Assembly (NCBI RefSeq): GCF_023973825.1
Contig: NC_090127.1
Location: 2,717,501-2,781,500, forward strand
Direction of reading: 5' to 3'
DNA from: Plasmodium brasilianum
Lineage: Eukaryota; Apicomplexa; Aconoidasida; Haemosporida; Plasmodiidae
DNA length: 64,000 nt
Shown: positions 26,901-33,227 of the stretch, piece after piece
Position numbering within the stretch: the first letter of the stretch is position 1
Layout of the letters: each line of letters starts with the position of its first letter
Made by a program: the position numbers and the translations under genes
The notes under the pieces: generated by a model
What the model was told of the DNA's origin: nothing
What the model saw: only the letters and a program-made list of their open reading frames with translations
Database searches by the model: none

Positions 26901-29031
26901 TAAGAGGGAAATAGAGCTAAATGATGCTATCATAGAAAAGGAAAAGATAATGGAAAGAACGAATAGATATAAAATCAAGTGCATTCAGATCATAGATATA
27001 TGTTTTAACAAAGACTTTAATATACTAGACATACGGGAAAAAATAGTGACCATATTTGAAAACGAAGATGAAGAAATAATGGATATTATAAACTGCCATA
27101 GAAGCATGTTGTATAATAATAACAGTAATAGAAGTACAAGTAGAAGTAGAAGTAACAGCTGTGGTAGTAATAGAAAAACTCATGACAACGATAATGACCA
27201 TCGTAATAAGAATCACAATAAAAGGGACCAAGTCACAGAAGTACAAGGAGAAGTAGTTAACATCGAACAGGAGAAGATGATGCACATTGAAGAGATGAGC
27301 AAAAAGAATGAAGAATTAATTAAAAAAAATGAAGAGATATGGAATTTGAACAAATATATAGAAGAGTTAAACAAAGAAATAACAAATAAGAATTACATTA
27401 TTATCAAACATCAACAAAATTTTGAAGATAAAAATGATATGTTAGAAAAAAATCAACAGTATATTAAATTTTTAAAAGATCAGATAAAACTACTTTGCAA
27501 TAATATTGATGAGAATAATTTATTTGATATAAATAATGTGAACTTATCTCCTACTCTTAGAAGTTTTATTAAAAGAAAAAGCTTTCACGATAGGTGTTCA
27601 TTTGTTGATATGAATGAAAACAATGAAAATAATGTTCCGGAAAAAGGACAAGAGGATATTTCTAAAAACAGTGATTTTTTTGAACAGAGTAGAAGAAAAA
27701 GGTTCTCTGAATATACTAACCAAGAACCTTTTAATTTTTATGATGAAAATGAGGTGAAACTTGAAGAAATGAATTTAAAAATGGATGTATTAAATGATAA
27801 GTTAAAAAGTGCAGAGAAAAAAATAGAAACACTGAAAAATGAAAATACCGATTTAGTAGAAAAGTGTGAATTTTTAAAAGATGAACTAAGAAATATTCAA
27901 GGTACTAAACGTAATTTAATGTTATGTGAGAGCAGATTAAATATATTAGAAAAAGAATTAGAAGAAAAACAGAAAAAATTAGACGCACAAGATAAAACAG
28001 TTAACGAATGTGTTGATATGTATGTAGAAGAAAATTCAGAAAATTTTAATAAAATATTAGAATTAAAAAAAGTAAATGAAAAATATAAAATGGAGATTAC
28101 CATTTTGAATGATGAAATAAGTAAATTAAAAAATGAGGTTAATACATATAAGAATGATATTAAAAATATAAGCTCAACTCTTGACTTTTATAAATCTACA
28201 CATGATGAATTAGTAAATGAATTCAGTAAAGAGGAAACAAATAATTTATATTATAAAAATTTATGTGTACATTTAAAAAAAGAAAATGAAAATTTTAAGG
28301 AAATACTACAAACAGAAGAAGAAAATAAAGAAGAGCTTATAAATACTATAAATGAAATAAGAAAACAGTTAAATGATTCAATCAAAGAGAATTATGAAAT
28401 AACATTAGACTTGGAATTTTTTCAAATGCAAAATAAAATGTTAAAGGATAGTTGTAATTATTATAAAGAAAGAGAAAATATTTTAATAAATAAAATTGAC
28501 GTTGATGAAAACGAATATAATAATTTACAAAGTATCGAAAATTACAAAGATGAAAATTTAAAAGCATTTATTAACAATCTTAGAGAGGAAATACAAAATT
28601 TAAATGAAGAAATAAATACAAAAACTAAAACTATTGTATCCTTAAAATATCAAATAAAGGAATATAACTTTAATCAAATTGTTCAAAAAGATAAAAGCTT
28701 ACAACATGATAATATTGAAAAAATAATTAATATAAATAATATGGCATATGTTCAAAGTACCTTGTTCATTTATATTAATTTATTTAAAAGTGTTCTCTTT
28801 ATTATAAGTGAAATACTATTTTTCACAGACCCATCTAATAGTTTGTATTTTCATATTTTAACTCTATTAAAATTGAAGTCAACTGATCATGATACGGACG
28901 TAGAACTAGACAGTATGATCACGAGTTTTCATTTCTCAAAAATAGATTGCGATAATATTTTCCAATCAGTTCTTAAATCAAAAAATATACTAAGGGAGAA
29001 ATTGCAGCTCTTACAGTTGAAAATTTGTTAG
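11974..29031 (+). CDS. Giant coiled-coil protein, 5,685 residues, function unknown
   Basis: One uninterrupted 17-kb reading frame. Almost the whole protein is Glu/Lys/Asn/Leu-rich heptad-like sequence expected to form very long coiled coils, broken by Asn/Ser-rich spacers (for example about residues 1810-1850, 2645-2680 and 3025-3075). Features I can place: a 14-residue tandem repeat near 3886-3941; four copies of a 21-residue repeat near 4098-4181; an Arg-Ser dipeptide segment near 4868-4908 with a short echo near 5050-5065; and a hydrophobic stretch at about 5590-5620 (YVQSTLFIYINLFKSVLFII) followed by about 65 residues of folded-looking sequence at the C terminus. No enzyme motif, GRIP motif or motor domain is visible. 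Overall architecture resembles golgin, centrosomal or structural tether proteins, but that is shape only, not homology. It is probably the conserved large protein next to FtsH1 in other Plasmodium species. The start is the first ATG after an A/T-rich leader. Confidence 0.93.
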   Translation: MNNYSTNNIEKSKINKTNKVNNIHKSLSEDIKKQNTNNGIIEHNKGSSIKNEKIMEHNIVDEVVKLKTELKNALIENSELKKKYNEDTEKLNLLSLKNASLLNELLDEKNKIQIKYNTYKEESLNDIKRLQEELDKNVVMLNCLKDELLFKEEELKKAEIIEKLYKQETEINQEKEIKIKALEKVIKERKNITINSNGTNNSNEAINDNFKEEVQLLQIELENKNDELKILNKKYEHIKKTNKDIEKKIYFLKEEVDYYKNNENSFIMQNIFNAENNLDESLCKKHLMKMSILYNVLYKIVVYDHKSLLERDKLIYSLEKENTHFLKKFVADEMYTLYLKDCISKINLTYQIDLHKQEKKFILLNAEYDDLYNKFLHEKNENCLLNEKYDKIIFSQKKEIHNLKSHISIQNKDKEILTKYIDNYITYIENSYEKYCTLSNEYINLEQLVKDLEEKNANLVVLVSQINKDYNEDCANDNTTINASETNGSSTNTIGKRNTITLDVDHMKLIKNDIKDKDIKIIELESRNLKLVKTIDKLNEELFNNKKGEHTDGESKKIKDLCFDLKDICSNLEIEIKEKNYIIDELTEKLNQSEKKNKDNQVILELSEFRIQNFNDNIKYYQQKVNELSEQLQKKEAEIAIFHEYNERLKEEKVKMEYENIKIMEKLNELQIENDHLTKGTVFLNSELNNNNTNNCRNVISNNVINHNISDKGELLPNKGGLVVDDLLYVNEKSSIQNEDRNERTPEYENTREQDNRYNGIFKFMQSKKNASEEKSDLMFRIDKLTDENILLIKENEEIFDKLQMITNENVRIKNELMYAKSDAEKSLFCLEYEKKEKLKYKLLLRQKKRKGKELKRTFNKIMCTVKDLVINIKRIDRENKKNDINNSFFISSSSENNSKEDLLSDSGKTNTQLMVSSVAKSRKSHNNTSIDGKNSFNSRSTKVFKSLEKEEHLKRSSSENYRITKKEKKMKMKIVYMKIKMHRFSINSHFKINVKKYKKAYRQLSGTLSYLNEKENVNLIVLTDQERNVKGLETFYSIPNSTDSRVIIQENQKEKKEKISDFSMFQSGKMINNLNYIKRKYESKIKETLMMQRKLIDNEKELNCTNMKYENLLNEHDSLITEIRERTEKLGSIEKSYNLLFEKYSETQDEIKMHEQKTQDIFNECNELVEYMKKKENKIKEFDEHLKKMEFKYNEEREKNDILTKDNIALDNLNLKYKEDIDLYKKKFESIQTELKLRLSKIEELELIQKNTENEMFYLKSATYKYETNLKEAHDDLNNMSEVTTKLQKELRDKQINADMLKDQILNRDYFLYNINELYKKKEYFYKNLKQRVQGFNKMFIELCESFEMNEIKKFNELYETFEFNDSDYKKNILHFQLNEKDKFSETVEDIVKTVDALSEFNLKFEEERNEMVARINELENKLKVKMNEYNQLYEQYENNIKNILTERDERVEDCLTLSEDVKKKNNEINILMKQLDEKNLEFNEIQMKCNFLSNELKNVENSKIHLKERLTEIENDQEKQIDFLAKENDCLKEDIYNIKNVMHNLDEEIIKLKKTIDILKQEKYTYENEMEKLREILEEEKRFNDILKENEKNFINEIKEAHQYAIKKEEEINTLKLNYQLEQNKYIDEIDNLKIKNKEIQNSVKNQLKMVSDLELQMLEYKVLLDKNTSMKILVQELEGKIDELIKDNEKLCIDLKKEKLVNEEKEKNILALNEDIKLRETKILEHDSMLLKLKDEKEQLNQEIFILNDIKKNKDNIIEELENNLRKAVFGDIKINEMEKTQLEYKIFTEEDLGIKANEDVDLDDLISSGMCIFNNNNRGSSKFVSNNISNNNNYNSNVNNVNGIVELKKYSLFLKEENDAIKQELRKLKDKSSIDNRRYVEMERIIERRDDIIRKMNNEIIAYNEKIKSLEKDTNQLSSELYAVNELLALRSDECKELSIELYELTDVKNKLMVKNEILEKQIDFFKHEVEEKSELLNDLDMKKTENKNKEYEKSVIINEYNRTLNVYYKICSHIIYYKKYLEKELNAKDKYNNDRKEVHMQEDARTDIKMNIDKENETDDEENGMLIRSLNLSSLHSSMNSDIGNIKPNDTNEIFNYINDFLKCIRQLIFKKRVFESKLENAEKKYNDFKEKLKEDKDLINDLKKKLRENEERNNASSSNRNKNEEYNKYNVENFEDYNSEGSIFDSNSISVNYKELSRDIRSCSHKNDTIERKHLLILKYENEKLIQENKYLNEQVNNLMNMENCVNELKKKNELFEKGNATHNEYGFVAENKYLKFQIDAISNELNIYRNKNEYLKKKTVNYEDIIDSLQKEIITIIDKQKECDEEFYKIEKQLEKKNEHIEYLMNKRKEDEERVETEYAKCLKLENEFLALTDDIFKKESKINEYEEIIKKLNDDIKEHIIEKEELQTYAQNLKNKYGAFENKYNDLYDIFEKEKQGKSELEKKEESALITKLKNYDDIITDILNEKETLLNKYDELKRVHDEKLKVESSLHKEISDLRKNNQKLSEKNKSLIEDVNNLVKENEEYNIKLVDLDKEKFDLYMKYLKLSEEFNNLPSSSLYENIKAKKQASDDYLTESCQLREKEIKERENFLEMRHISLCDYNDDRRKDIEQLHYFDEKDGEEEKKKINKIKNYTTTATNNSNNNNCDNKHNKAAKIKDNNSEKSIILNNLKNEMNDLRIENDLLKAKISELEYLNANVFNDNKELIKIISSLQKDNSRSKSKTDEGSPCDKMLEIENSPNKQELINMNKLEKEKNENLKLEIYNLKNKIDEYNIILNKRSHFEECNKRAKNYLYYLNDRIKGFIDIFSENNFNYAYFKSELRKIKSNNLMVIHDNFANSDHLGSFTNFDNYKNTPSNYSADDDTSSSVSSKIIVNFFTAYGDKNNENDIIISRIELRKFYKYIIKLKEDYSKKCLLAVNQKNMIEELNKEIFNYSKQNKNYQEEEIKLKTKINEILNENSANVEKFQRIHEKLLKELEQEISKNSSLLEELNIKNEQHRMYEENEARIEKLLNCRDTDDSGILKSREGRNIRSNPRGSSSNRNDSNNINSNQHNNSNNSNLNKICTLLDEHKEVRQKNSKLLLESNNLISENDTLKGVIAKMDTEITSLKNELNEKIAIINNKEHENEQSLLHNINKLEKDETVNKRISFSPNDNDIIREYEDILSIIEKKNSDLENNCEKFLKQNNELTEKYNSLWDEYNSLKDFIKEKKIELNLFDLNCSSRIKQNDDISRKDYMNIDVTSHNAQNRIGKDGNINNKHNNFLLSPDDLVILTKHINSIEVLNRDLLKNDSLETYIKLIRRDINNILKEEYNNEVTKSTNELINKLKQKEEEIKKYEIVVNNMNMHLNNKEEIVNNLKNIYEEELRRKKDLKKKLNESFEETKATSNVHDLQNDEMIIKIRNGYEELLNEYNISINTLEETKGKLEILKNEKDKIEKLKDIEINDKEHIIKKLELVNSQLKEKAENVKNTLNEELQLKEDIISEKLQVVEELGKEVHFLKSEKSSNTKYISELELQIANLNNEINTLNNLLNDSKEEKNLINSTLEEKENEIVNLRNKIDNYVDLLNEKNKYENVIDHGIKRSSTTFEKEKSIVNKNEMDHYENELDELKRKNQIQSDLHYKKLNELRIDLKNSCASYNQLKFDSEKKIEYYKEEANNLKYYIKGLEEENEKKDKKYALIELAIKEMDKEIIILKADIKDKLLYISDLEKNIDQRKRDMQLLEEDIIIVQHIIITYIESDGTNIDEFVKELYDKTKTKYLLFIKDIMIKVHQYYIKVELKKRHEMNNDNLIKIKDEIFNLEEKLNQMVIEKNLYEREAQERKHELDILQDEKESYTNELKNLVNQLDKKREEITYINDKLDEVDIREKNVKYKENELLIKNENFMNKENELMKNKEDLISRESEFLKNKEDLISKTNELMMKREELNNERIHVEELKNDLMIKFEKLYSAQNDIKIKETKLKKIYEKLKDHDIIELLDINNGDNNNSTSGNNKDRDVLLNKSPSNNMSNSASLRIIEEYNYNIENENDTLNLDSLEYTTYFMEFKRKIKNLKNDLVNREKDIEIYKKTSEIEKKEKELYKVELEKLKEILQSEQMSRGKMEEELEGLKELLHADQMSRGKMDEKVEGLKELLHMEQMNKGKMEEELEGLKEILHSEQMNRSKIEKELERYKSDDSHILKSLRKSEEQINEKNNQILELQQKLIESAHEISMINNSKNVLEEKINDYEKKMDHLNCVITNLEKEIKDVNREKLNITRKSIEKIIDDGEDIKKLKEDLDDAHELILNLKKKNEDLYNINIELQKVNSDMKSDIDILLANIEDVNEEKKLHEKRLREDEGKYNELKIVYESKVMECEQIYNMLSKKMKRKLELQKDIQEDNNVNMQSRNDLSNTVNSDNIETGTNEDEKYMHALNEKNRVIEALKEKIVHNEDEIIKKEELLNEYKSIIDHISSKIHIFEDNLQFLVQLNEYISENNYTYENILHILNDSLIYKKIIKRILMDNPFFKQISLIKQHLVDVIKKSASNTKENLKLSLIKKKDSGKKDNNQNSNNALYLSENAHSFQKENEELADNLDYVLKVIEEDFNNFESICIEIHNLCEREELSTVYKKLNILEYSYNSIINNIINNVINEIKKINNISNKEKGELKKNMKTLKKKLNSLSNDFLKNIEETEKLNELLSKETKHNDRLLAEKEELRILYKKLSDEYNDKIVIIQNNEYELKNMQDQLMEKNENTTKAEKMNEFLKTDLTYLNTSLDQAAQNLNELNNENIKNKIMLKELTEENVYLKNEVHDKMQIIQNLENNFESKNQVINELKEFNDVLIKKIEDMNKANMSEEDAEEGYGAVEKGSSKKKRKEKKTGRTGRSRSRSRSRSRSRNGSRSRSRCRSRSRSRNKNGVGNNRDYSGNYATGSCEEINKNELMIIISKLENDNNILKEELEIFKNNFNILKEKKQELEEIVNSNDVALNKREIELNDAIIEKEKIMERTNRYKIKCIQIIDICFNKDFNILDIREKIVTIFENEDEEIMDIINCHRSMLYNNNSNRSTSRSRSNSCGSNRKTHDNDNDHRNKNHNKRDQVTEVQGEVVNIEQEKMMHIEEMSKKNEELIKKNEEIWNLNKYIEELNKEITNKNYIIIKHQQNFEDKNDMLEKNQQYIKFLKDQIKLLCNNIDENNLFDINNVNLSPTLRSFIKRKSFHDRCSFVDMNENNENNVPEKGQEDISKNSDFFEQSRRKRFSEYTNQEPFNFYDENEVKLEEMNLKMDVLNDKLKSAEKKIETLKNENTDLVEKCEFLKDELRNIQGTKRNLMLCESRLNILEKELEEKQKKLDAQDKTVNECVDMYVEENSENFNKILELKKVNEKYKMEITILNDEISKLKNEVNTYKNDIKNISSTLDFYKSTHDELVNEFSKEETNNLYYKNLCVHLKKENENFKEILQTEEENKEELINTINEIRKQLNDSIKENYEITLDLEFFQMQNKMLKDSCNYYKERENILINKIDVDENEYNNLQSIENYKDENLKAFINNLREEIQNLNEEINTKTKTIVSLKYQIKEYNFNQIVQKDKSLQHDNIEKIININNMAYVQSTLFIYINLFKSVLFIISEILFFTDPSNSLYFHILTLLKLKSTDHDTDVELDSMITSFHFSKIDCDNIFQSVLKSKNILREKLQLLQLKIC
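23629..23796 (+). repeat. 42-bp (14-residue) imperfect coding repeat, 4 copies
   Basis: Within the giant coiled-coil gene. Units read ELLIKNENFMNKEN, ELMKNKEDLISRES, EFLKNKEDLISKTN and ELMMKREELNNERI. The period of 14 is exactly two heptads, so the repeat preserves coiled-coil register. Confidence 0.85.
24265..24516 (+). repeat. 63-bp (21-residue) coding repeat, 4 copies
   Basis: Units start EILQSEQMSRGKMEEELEGL and repeat with substitutions at 24265, 24328, 24391 and 24454; the last is the most diverged. Twenty-one residues is three heptads. The nucleotide identity between copies 1, 2 and 3 is high, indicating recent duplication. Confidence 0.9.
26581..26691 (+). repeat. SR-dipeptide-encoding tract
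   Basis: Inside the giant coiled-coil frame, a run of alternating agc/agt and aga/agg codons encodes GRSRSRSRSRSRSRNGSRSR and continues with further RS pairs. It is strongly purine-rich and G+C-richer than the flanks. Confidence 0.9.
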
Positions 29032-30326
29032 TCAGGGCAGCACTACTTTTTACGTTTTAAATGAATGGAATGGTTTAAACCAGCGGGAACATATTTGTAT
29101 GCTCGCGAATTTGGGATTTACGAGGTTAAAGATGTTATTTTAGCGCAAATCGCAGATCATTATTCCTGGAGTGAATTTCCATGCGTGTATATATATATAT
29201 ATATATACATGTATGTATGGGCGTTTATCTATGTGTGAATATTATGTGCACGCACATATACCCCATGAATAGCTGGAAAGATACTTTTTAAAAAAGCCTT
29301 TTTGCAATATTTACTTTTTGTATTTGGATGTTTTTTTTAAATTTGTTTATTTATGTTAAACTTATTCATTATATTCAACATGTTAAATTTGTTCAACATG
29401 TTCATTATTTTCAGTATGTTCAATTTGTTCAATTTTATTTATTGTTACCGAATTTTATTTAATGTTGCACAGTTTTATTTAATATATTATATTTTATTTT
29501 TTCCTTTTTTTTGTATCTTCATGAAAATCCGGATGGCATCAGATGCACATTTTATATACTCTAAAAAATGTTTTTAAGCGTTTTAAAGTTTAAATATTGT
29601 AAAAGCGCTTTTCACCTTATTTTTCAGTCTCGTTTTTATAAAGCGCAAAACCGCGTGAGCGCTGCGTGTGAATGTATATATAAATATATGCATATATACA
29701 TACATATACAATATATATGCAGAATCATCTGCACAACTTTTTTTCGATCGCTTTTTGTTTTAAATTACTAGTGGTGAAACCTACCCATGGACAAGATTTA
29801 TATTCGTCTGTGCTAATCAAATGTAGCAACTATAAATGTTTATTTTTTTTCAGTTTAAAAAAATAATATCAGAAATTAAGCAAAATCAATTCGTACAAAA
29901 AATGCGTACTATATTTTTGCACCTTATATAATCATGAAAAAAAACAAAAAACAAATGCGCCATTTATAATGCATGTTTAATATGCATATTATGGTTACTA
30001 AAAAAGAAATAAGTAAAACATTTTAAAAATCTTTAAAATGAGTTCCACAAACATTATACGTATATAAAAATGAAAATTTTTTAATTTATAGAAAGGGAGA
30101 AAAAAAAAAAAAAGACAAATTGCTAATACTTCATATGGCAAGATTGAGTCACTGTGAACAAATGTGGCACACAATTTGATAAGTCTGTCGTAATAAATAT
30201 ATGTATGCACGCATCCATGCATGTTTTTATGTATACTCACAAGTGTACCCGCGTGGTAAGGCCGTCTTTACACCTGTGACAATTCAAACAAAGCTTTGCA
30301 CTTTGAAGCAACTACTAAATTGAAGT
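29032..30326. other. Convergent intergenic region, coiled-coil gene / VPS16
   Basis: 1,295 bases between facing stop codons. It contains a G+C-richer coding-like island (29065-29190, listed separately), a (TA)n run near 29190-29207, and T-rich DNA at 29340-29520 made of short degenerate repeats (ttgttcaacatg type) that create a spurious Phe/Leu/Asn ORF. A second G+C-richer patch at 29640-29675 has a short inverted repeat, agcgc...gcgct. Confidence 0.65.
29065..29238 (+). CDS. Possible 57-residue ORF in the 3' flank of the coiled-coil gene
   Basis: An ATG-initiated frame, MEWFKPAGTYLYAREFG..., starts 34 bases after the stop of the giant gene. The first 38 residues look protein-like (balanced composition, two Trp, Asp/Glu/Lys present) and the DNA is near 40% G+C, well above the flanks. 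The remaining residues are read through a (TA)n tract and are not protein-like. No splice donor clearly rescues the tail. It could be a remnant exon, a structured 3' UTR element, or chance. Confidence 0.2.
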   Translation: MEWFKPAGTYLYAREFGIYEVKDVILAQIADHYSWSEFPCVYIYIYIYMYVWAFIYV

Positions 30327-33227
30327 CTACCTCATATTTGATATAGCATCCGTAATCGTCTGGAATAACGAAGTTGTTGTCATTTTTTGTGCTTTAATTT
30401 CTTCTAGCACACTCTCTGCTTCTTCATGCATGTTTAATTTAGTAAACCATTTATACTGTAAATTTATATCCTTAATTTTTTGAATTAATTTAATGGTTAA
30501 AGGAACTGAACCAAATTCATAGCAGCATTCAATAAAGTAATCCATACCAATTGGTGATACTCTATAATTTGCAAAATTATACAGTTCATCAAAATACTTA
30601 TTTTTTGCTAGTGCATATATTTTACATCTCCAGTATTTCGGTTCTGAAATTTTAAACTTTTTAAATAAATGATCCGCATCCAAAAATTCACCGACTGATA
30701 TGACATAGTTTACTGTCTCCATTAAAGATAAGCCTTGAATTTTGTGAGGATATCCTATGACAGATTTTTTATTATATTTCATCTCTAACTCTTTTTGATA
30801 ATTCAGTAAATCTATATTATTCATTATAGATGTGTGAACAAACTTTATATGACTATTCATTTGGTCTGTTGTTAGAAATCCTGCTGAATAAGCTAACCAT
30901 GTTTTTTTTTGATCCAAATTTTTTTTTGATAGAGCTAAATCTAATGTGACAAAAGCTGCTTTCGAATGTTGCCCATTCTTTTCGTAAAATTCTTTAAGTA
31001 AATTATACTGTTTTGTTTTTTTACAATAAACATAAAAGCAGTCAGAAGCATGAACATTCTTGTTAAAAACATCTATCAATACAGATAATTCTTTCTCACC
31101 ATTTGCATTTATTTTTTCTTGATTTAAAATATTGATAATACACAAATATACCAGTTCCATATCTTTGGAAAGAATTGCTTTTTCTATTGATAAACTATAA
31201 TTGGCTAATTTTAGTAACATGTCTATTTGTTTTTTTCTGTTTTCTTCATATTGAATTATGATAGTGGCTAGCTGAGGTCTTAAACATTTTGCTGCAACAA
31301 AAGCTATGTACGAATAGTCGATATTTTTTTTATTTCCTATCTTATCTGTTATAGCTCTACATAACTGTTCATCAGTTAGTTCAATGGATTTTTCAATTTT
31401 CTCTTTACACCATTCAATTAAAATATTATCTGATCTAATTCCTGCATATTCACAAATTCTATATGCTAAAAAATATTCTTTTCGTTTAGCTATATATAGG
31501 ACAAAAGTAGGTATAGTAATGTACTGAAGTTCCGAAGCTGTGATGAAAATGTCTAGTGGTGGTTTCCTAACATTCATACAAATTCTTAAATATAAACAAG
31601 TTAATAAAAACTTTTTACAATCATAATTAACTTTCATAAAATTTTTTCCAAAATGAGATGTTTGAAGTAATAGTTTTATGATACTTTCATTATATTCATG
31701 GGTAGCTGCATTTAAACATTCTTCGATAGCTATATTTAAATTATTGTTAAATGCTCTGATTTCATCTTCGAGGCATATATTTCCATTTCTATATTTTTCA
31801 TATGAATAATAAAGCATAGCAGAGGGTGTACAACTACCTATACTAAATATGTTAAAGGTTGATTTTCTAATTCGACTAATATATTCACAATTTTCCTTAC
31901 TTACAATTTTCACACCATATATATCTCCAATTAGATATAAATCATGCCTGTACTGATAAGGAATCCACTGGTTTTTAGGACCCCCAATAAATAGCATATG
32001 CTGTATATAATTCGAAGGAGTAATCATAGGTGTATACACAGCTAAACAATCATCACCACACCACACAATCTGCTTAATACTTTTTTTACTATCTAAAACA
32101 GATTCTTCAATGCAGTTATTTAAATTATTCGTTAAATAAATTCTTATTATTCCATTATCGGATAAAAATGCTAAAATGGTTCCTGACTTTGATATACACA
32201 TATTTATATATGCATGATTACATTTGTCATTATTACTAGTGTTATTATTAATATTATAATTATTATTATTATTATTATCATTATTATTATCATACACATC
32301 ATAATATTTAAAACGGTGCTTATTTACTAATACAAAGCCACCACTACACAGTGCTATTATTAGATGTATATTTAACTCCTTTTCCTTTTTTCCCCTATAA
32401 CTGACTCTATTACTGTTAGAGGTAGTGTTATCAACCTCTGTTCTTTTTACATCGTATGAGGACGTTTTTATTAATTCTCTGTTTGTTCTTCTTTTTATTC
32501 TATCGTCCTCCATTTGTATGTTATAGTTCTCTTTTCCTTCAGTAAGCACAACGTTTTTATTATTAACCATTTCATTAACATTTTCTTTTTTATTTTCAAA
32601 AGCATTAGTTATATAATTTTTAATATTCATCCTTAACAAATCATTGTTTACTCTTGTATCAAAATAGTTATGCTCAATGTTTAGTTCATCACTTAATTTA
32701 TCTTCTTCAACTGTACAAACACAATTCGGTTTTCCCTTCAGGTCAACAGCTGGATATCTAAAACAATTATTTCCACTAAAATAATAATTAACATATATAT
32801 TTAACCTTTCCGTAATTATTATAATTCCCTCTTCACATATACTACCATATAATATTCCCTCATTTTTTATATTTTCATCTAGGGAAAAAACAAATATTTT
32901 TTCACAAAAACAAGAATATACTCTTACTATATTATCTTTAAATAATAAAACTAAATCATTATTTTTATTCCATCCAAAACATATTAACCCATCCGAATTT
33001 AATCTACAACTAGATATTACTCTACCAATGTTCGTATAAATTTTTAAATTATCCTCCTTTTTGTAAACATCAAATTTGTCTTTATTTCTTAGAACTGCTA
33101 TTAATCCCAAATAACCTGAACAAGTAAGACTATCTTTTAATACATCCTCGTTGCTCCATAGCATATTACTCAGCTTTTGCTTCCCATAATACGTGTTGTC
33201 GATGTTGTTCCATTCGTTTGTGTTCAT
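30327..33227 (-). CDS. VPS16: VPS16, core subunit of HOPS/CORVET tethering complexes
   Basis: Class C VPS core subunit that helps tether and fuse endosomal and vacuolar membranes; in Plasmodium it is expected in endolysosomal and secretory-organelle traffic. Seen: N-terminal region (about residues 1-480) with beta-propeller-like strands, including LGLIAVLRN, the WNKNNDLVLLF segment and IKQIVWCGDDCLAVY, and an Asn-rich low-complexity insert near 315-330 inside the propeller. The C-terminal half (about 520-960) is all-helical and carries the Vps16 signature: LSLMETVNYVI, then PKYWRCKIYALAK, RVSPIGMDYFIECC and a Lys/Asp-rich ending. 966 residues against about 840 in human; the difference is mainly inserts. 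Intronless. It is divergent from the HIBCH-like gene. The assignment rests on motif recognition across the whole C-terminal domain. Confidence 0.88.
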   Translation of the reverse strand: MNTNEWNNIDNTYYGKQKLSNMLWSNEDVLKDSLTCSGYLGLIAVLRNKDKFDVYKKEDNLKIYTNIGRVISSCRLNSDGLICFGWNKNNDLVLLFKDNIVRVYSCFCEKIFVFSLDENIKNEGILYGSICEEGIIIITERLNIYVNYYFSGNNCFRYPAVDLKGKPNCVCTVEEDKLSDELNIEHNYFDTRVNNDLLRMNIKNYITNAFENKKENVNEMVNNKNVVLTEGKENYNIQMEDDRIKRRTNRELIKTSSYDVKRTEVDNTTSNSNRVSYRGKKEKELNIHLIIALCSGGFVLVNKHRFKYYDVYDNNNDNNNNNNYNINNNTSNNDKCNHAYINMCISKSGTILAFLSDNGIIRIYLTNNLNNCIEESVLDSKKSIKQIVWCGDDCLAVYTPMITPSNYIQHMLFIGGPKNQWIPYQYRHDLYLIGDIYGVKIVSKENCEYISRIRKSTFNIFSIGSCTPSAMLYYSYEKYRNGNICLEDEIRAFNNNLNIAIEECLNAATHEYNESIIKLLLQTSHFGKNFMKVNYDCKKFLLTCLYLRICMNVRKPPLDIFITASELQYITIPTFVLYIAKRKEYFLAYRICEYAGIRSDNILIEWCKEKIEKSIELTDEQLCRAITDKIGNKKNIDYSYIAFVAAKCLRPQLATIIIQYEENRKKQIDMLLKLANYSLSIEKAILSKDMELVYLCIINILNQEKINANGEKELSVLIDVFNKNVHASDCFYVYCKKTKQYNLLKEFYEKNGQHSKAAFVTLDLALSKKNLDQKKTWLAYSAGFLTTDQMNSHIKFVHTSIMNNIDLLNYQKELEMKYNKKSVIGYPHKIQGLSLMETVNYVISVGEFLDADHLFKKFKISEPKYWRCKIYALAKNKYFDELYNFANYRVSPIGMDYFIECCYEFGSVPLTIKLIQKIKDINLQYKWFTKLNMHEEAESVLEEIKAQKMTTTSLFQTITDAISNMR

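Noticed and set aside
29353..29577. Phe/Asn/Leu-rich ORF in the coiled-coil/VPS16 gap
   Set aside because: Built from short degenerate T-rich repeats; composition is not protein-like.
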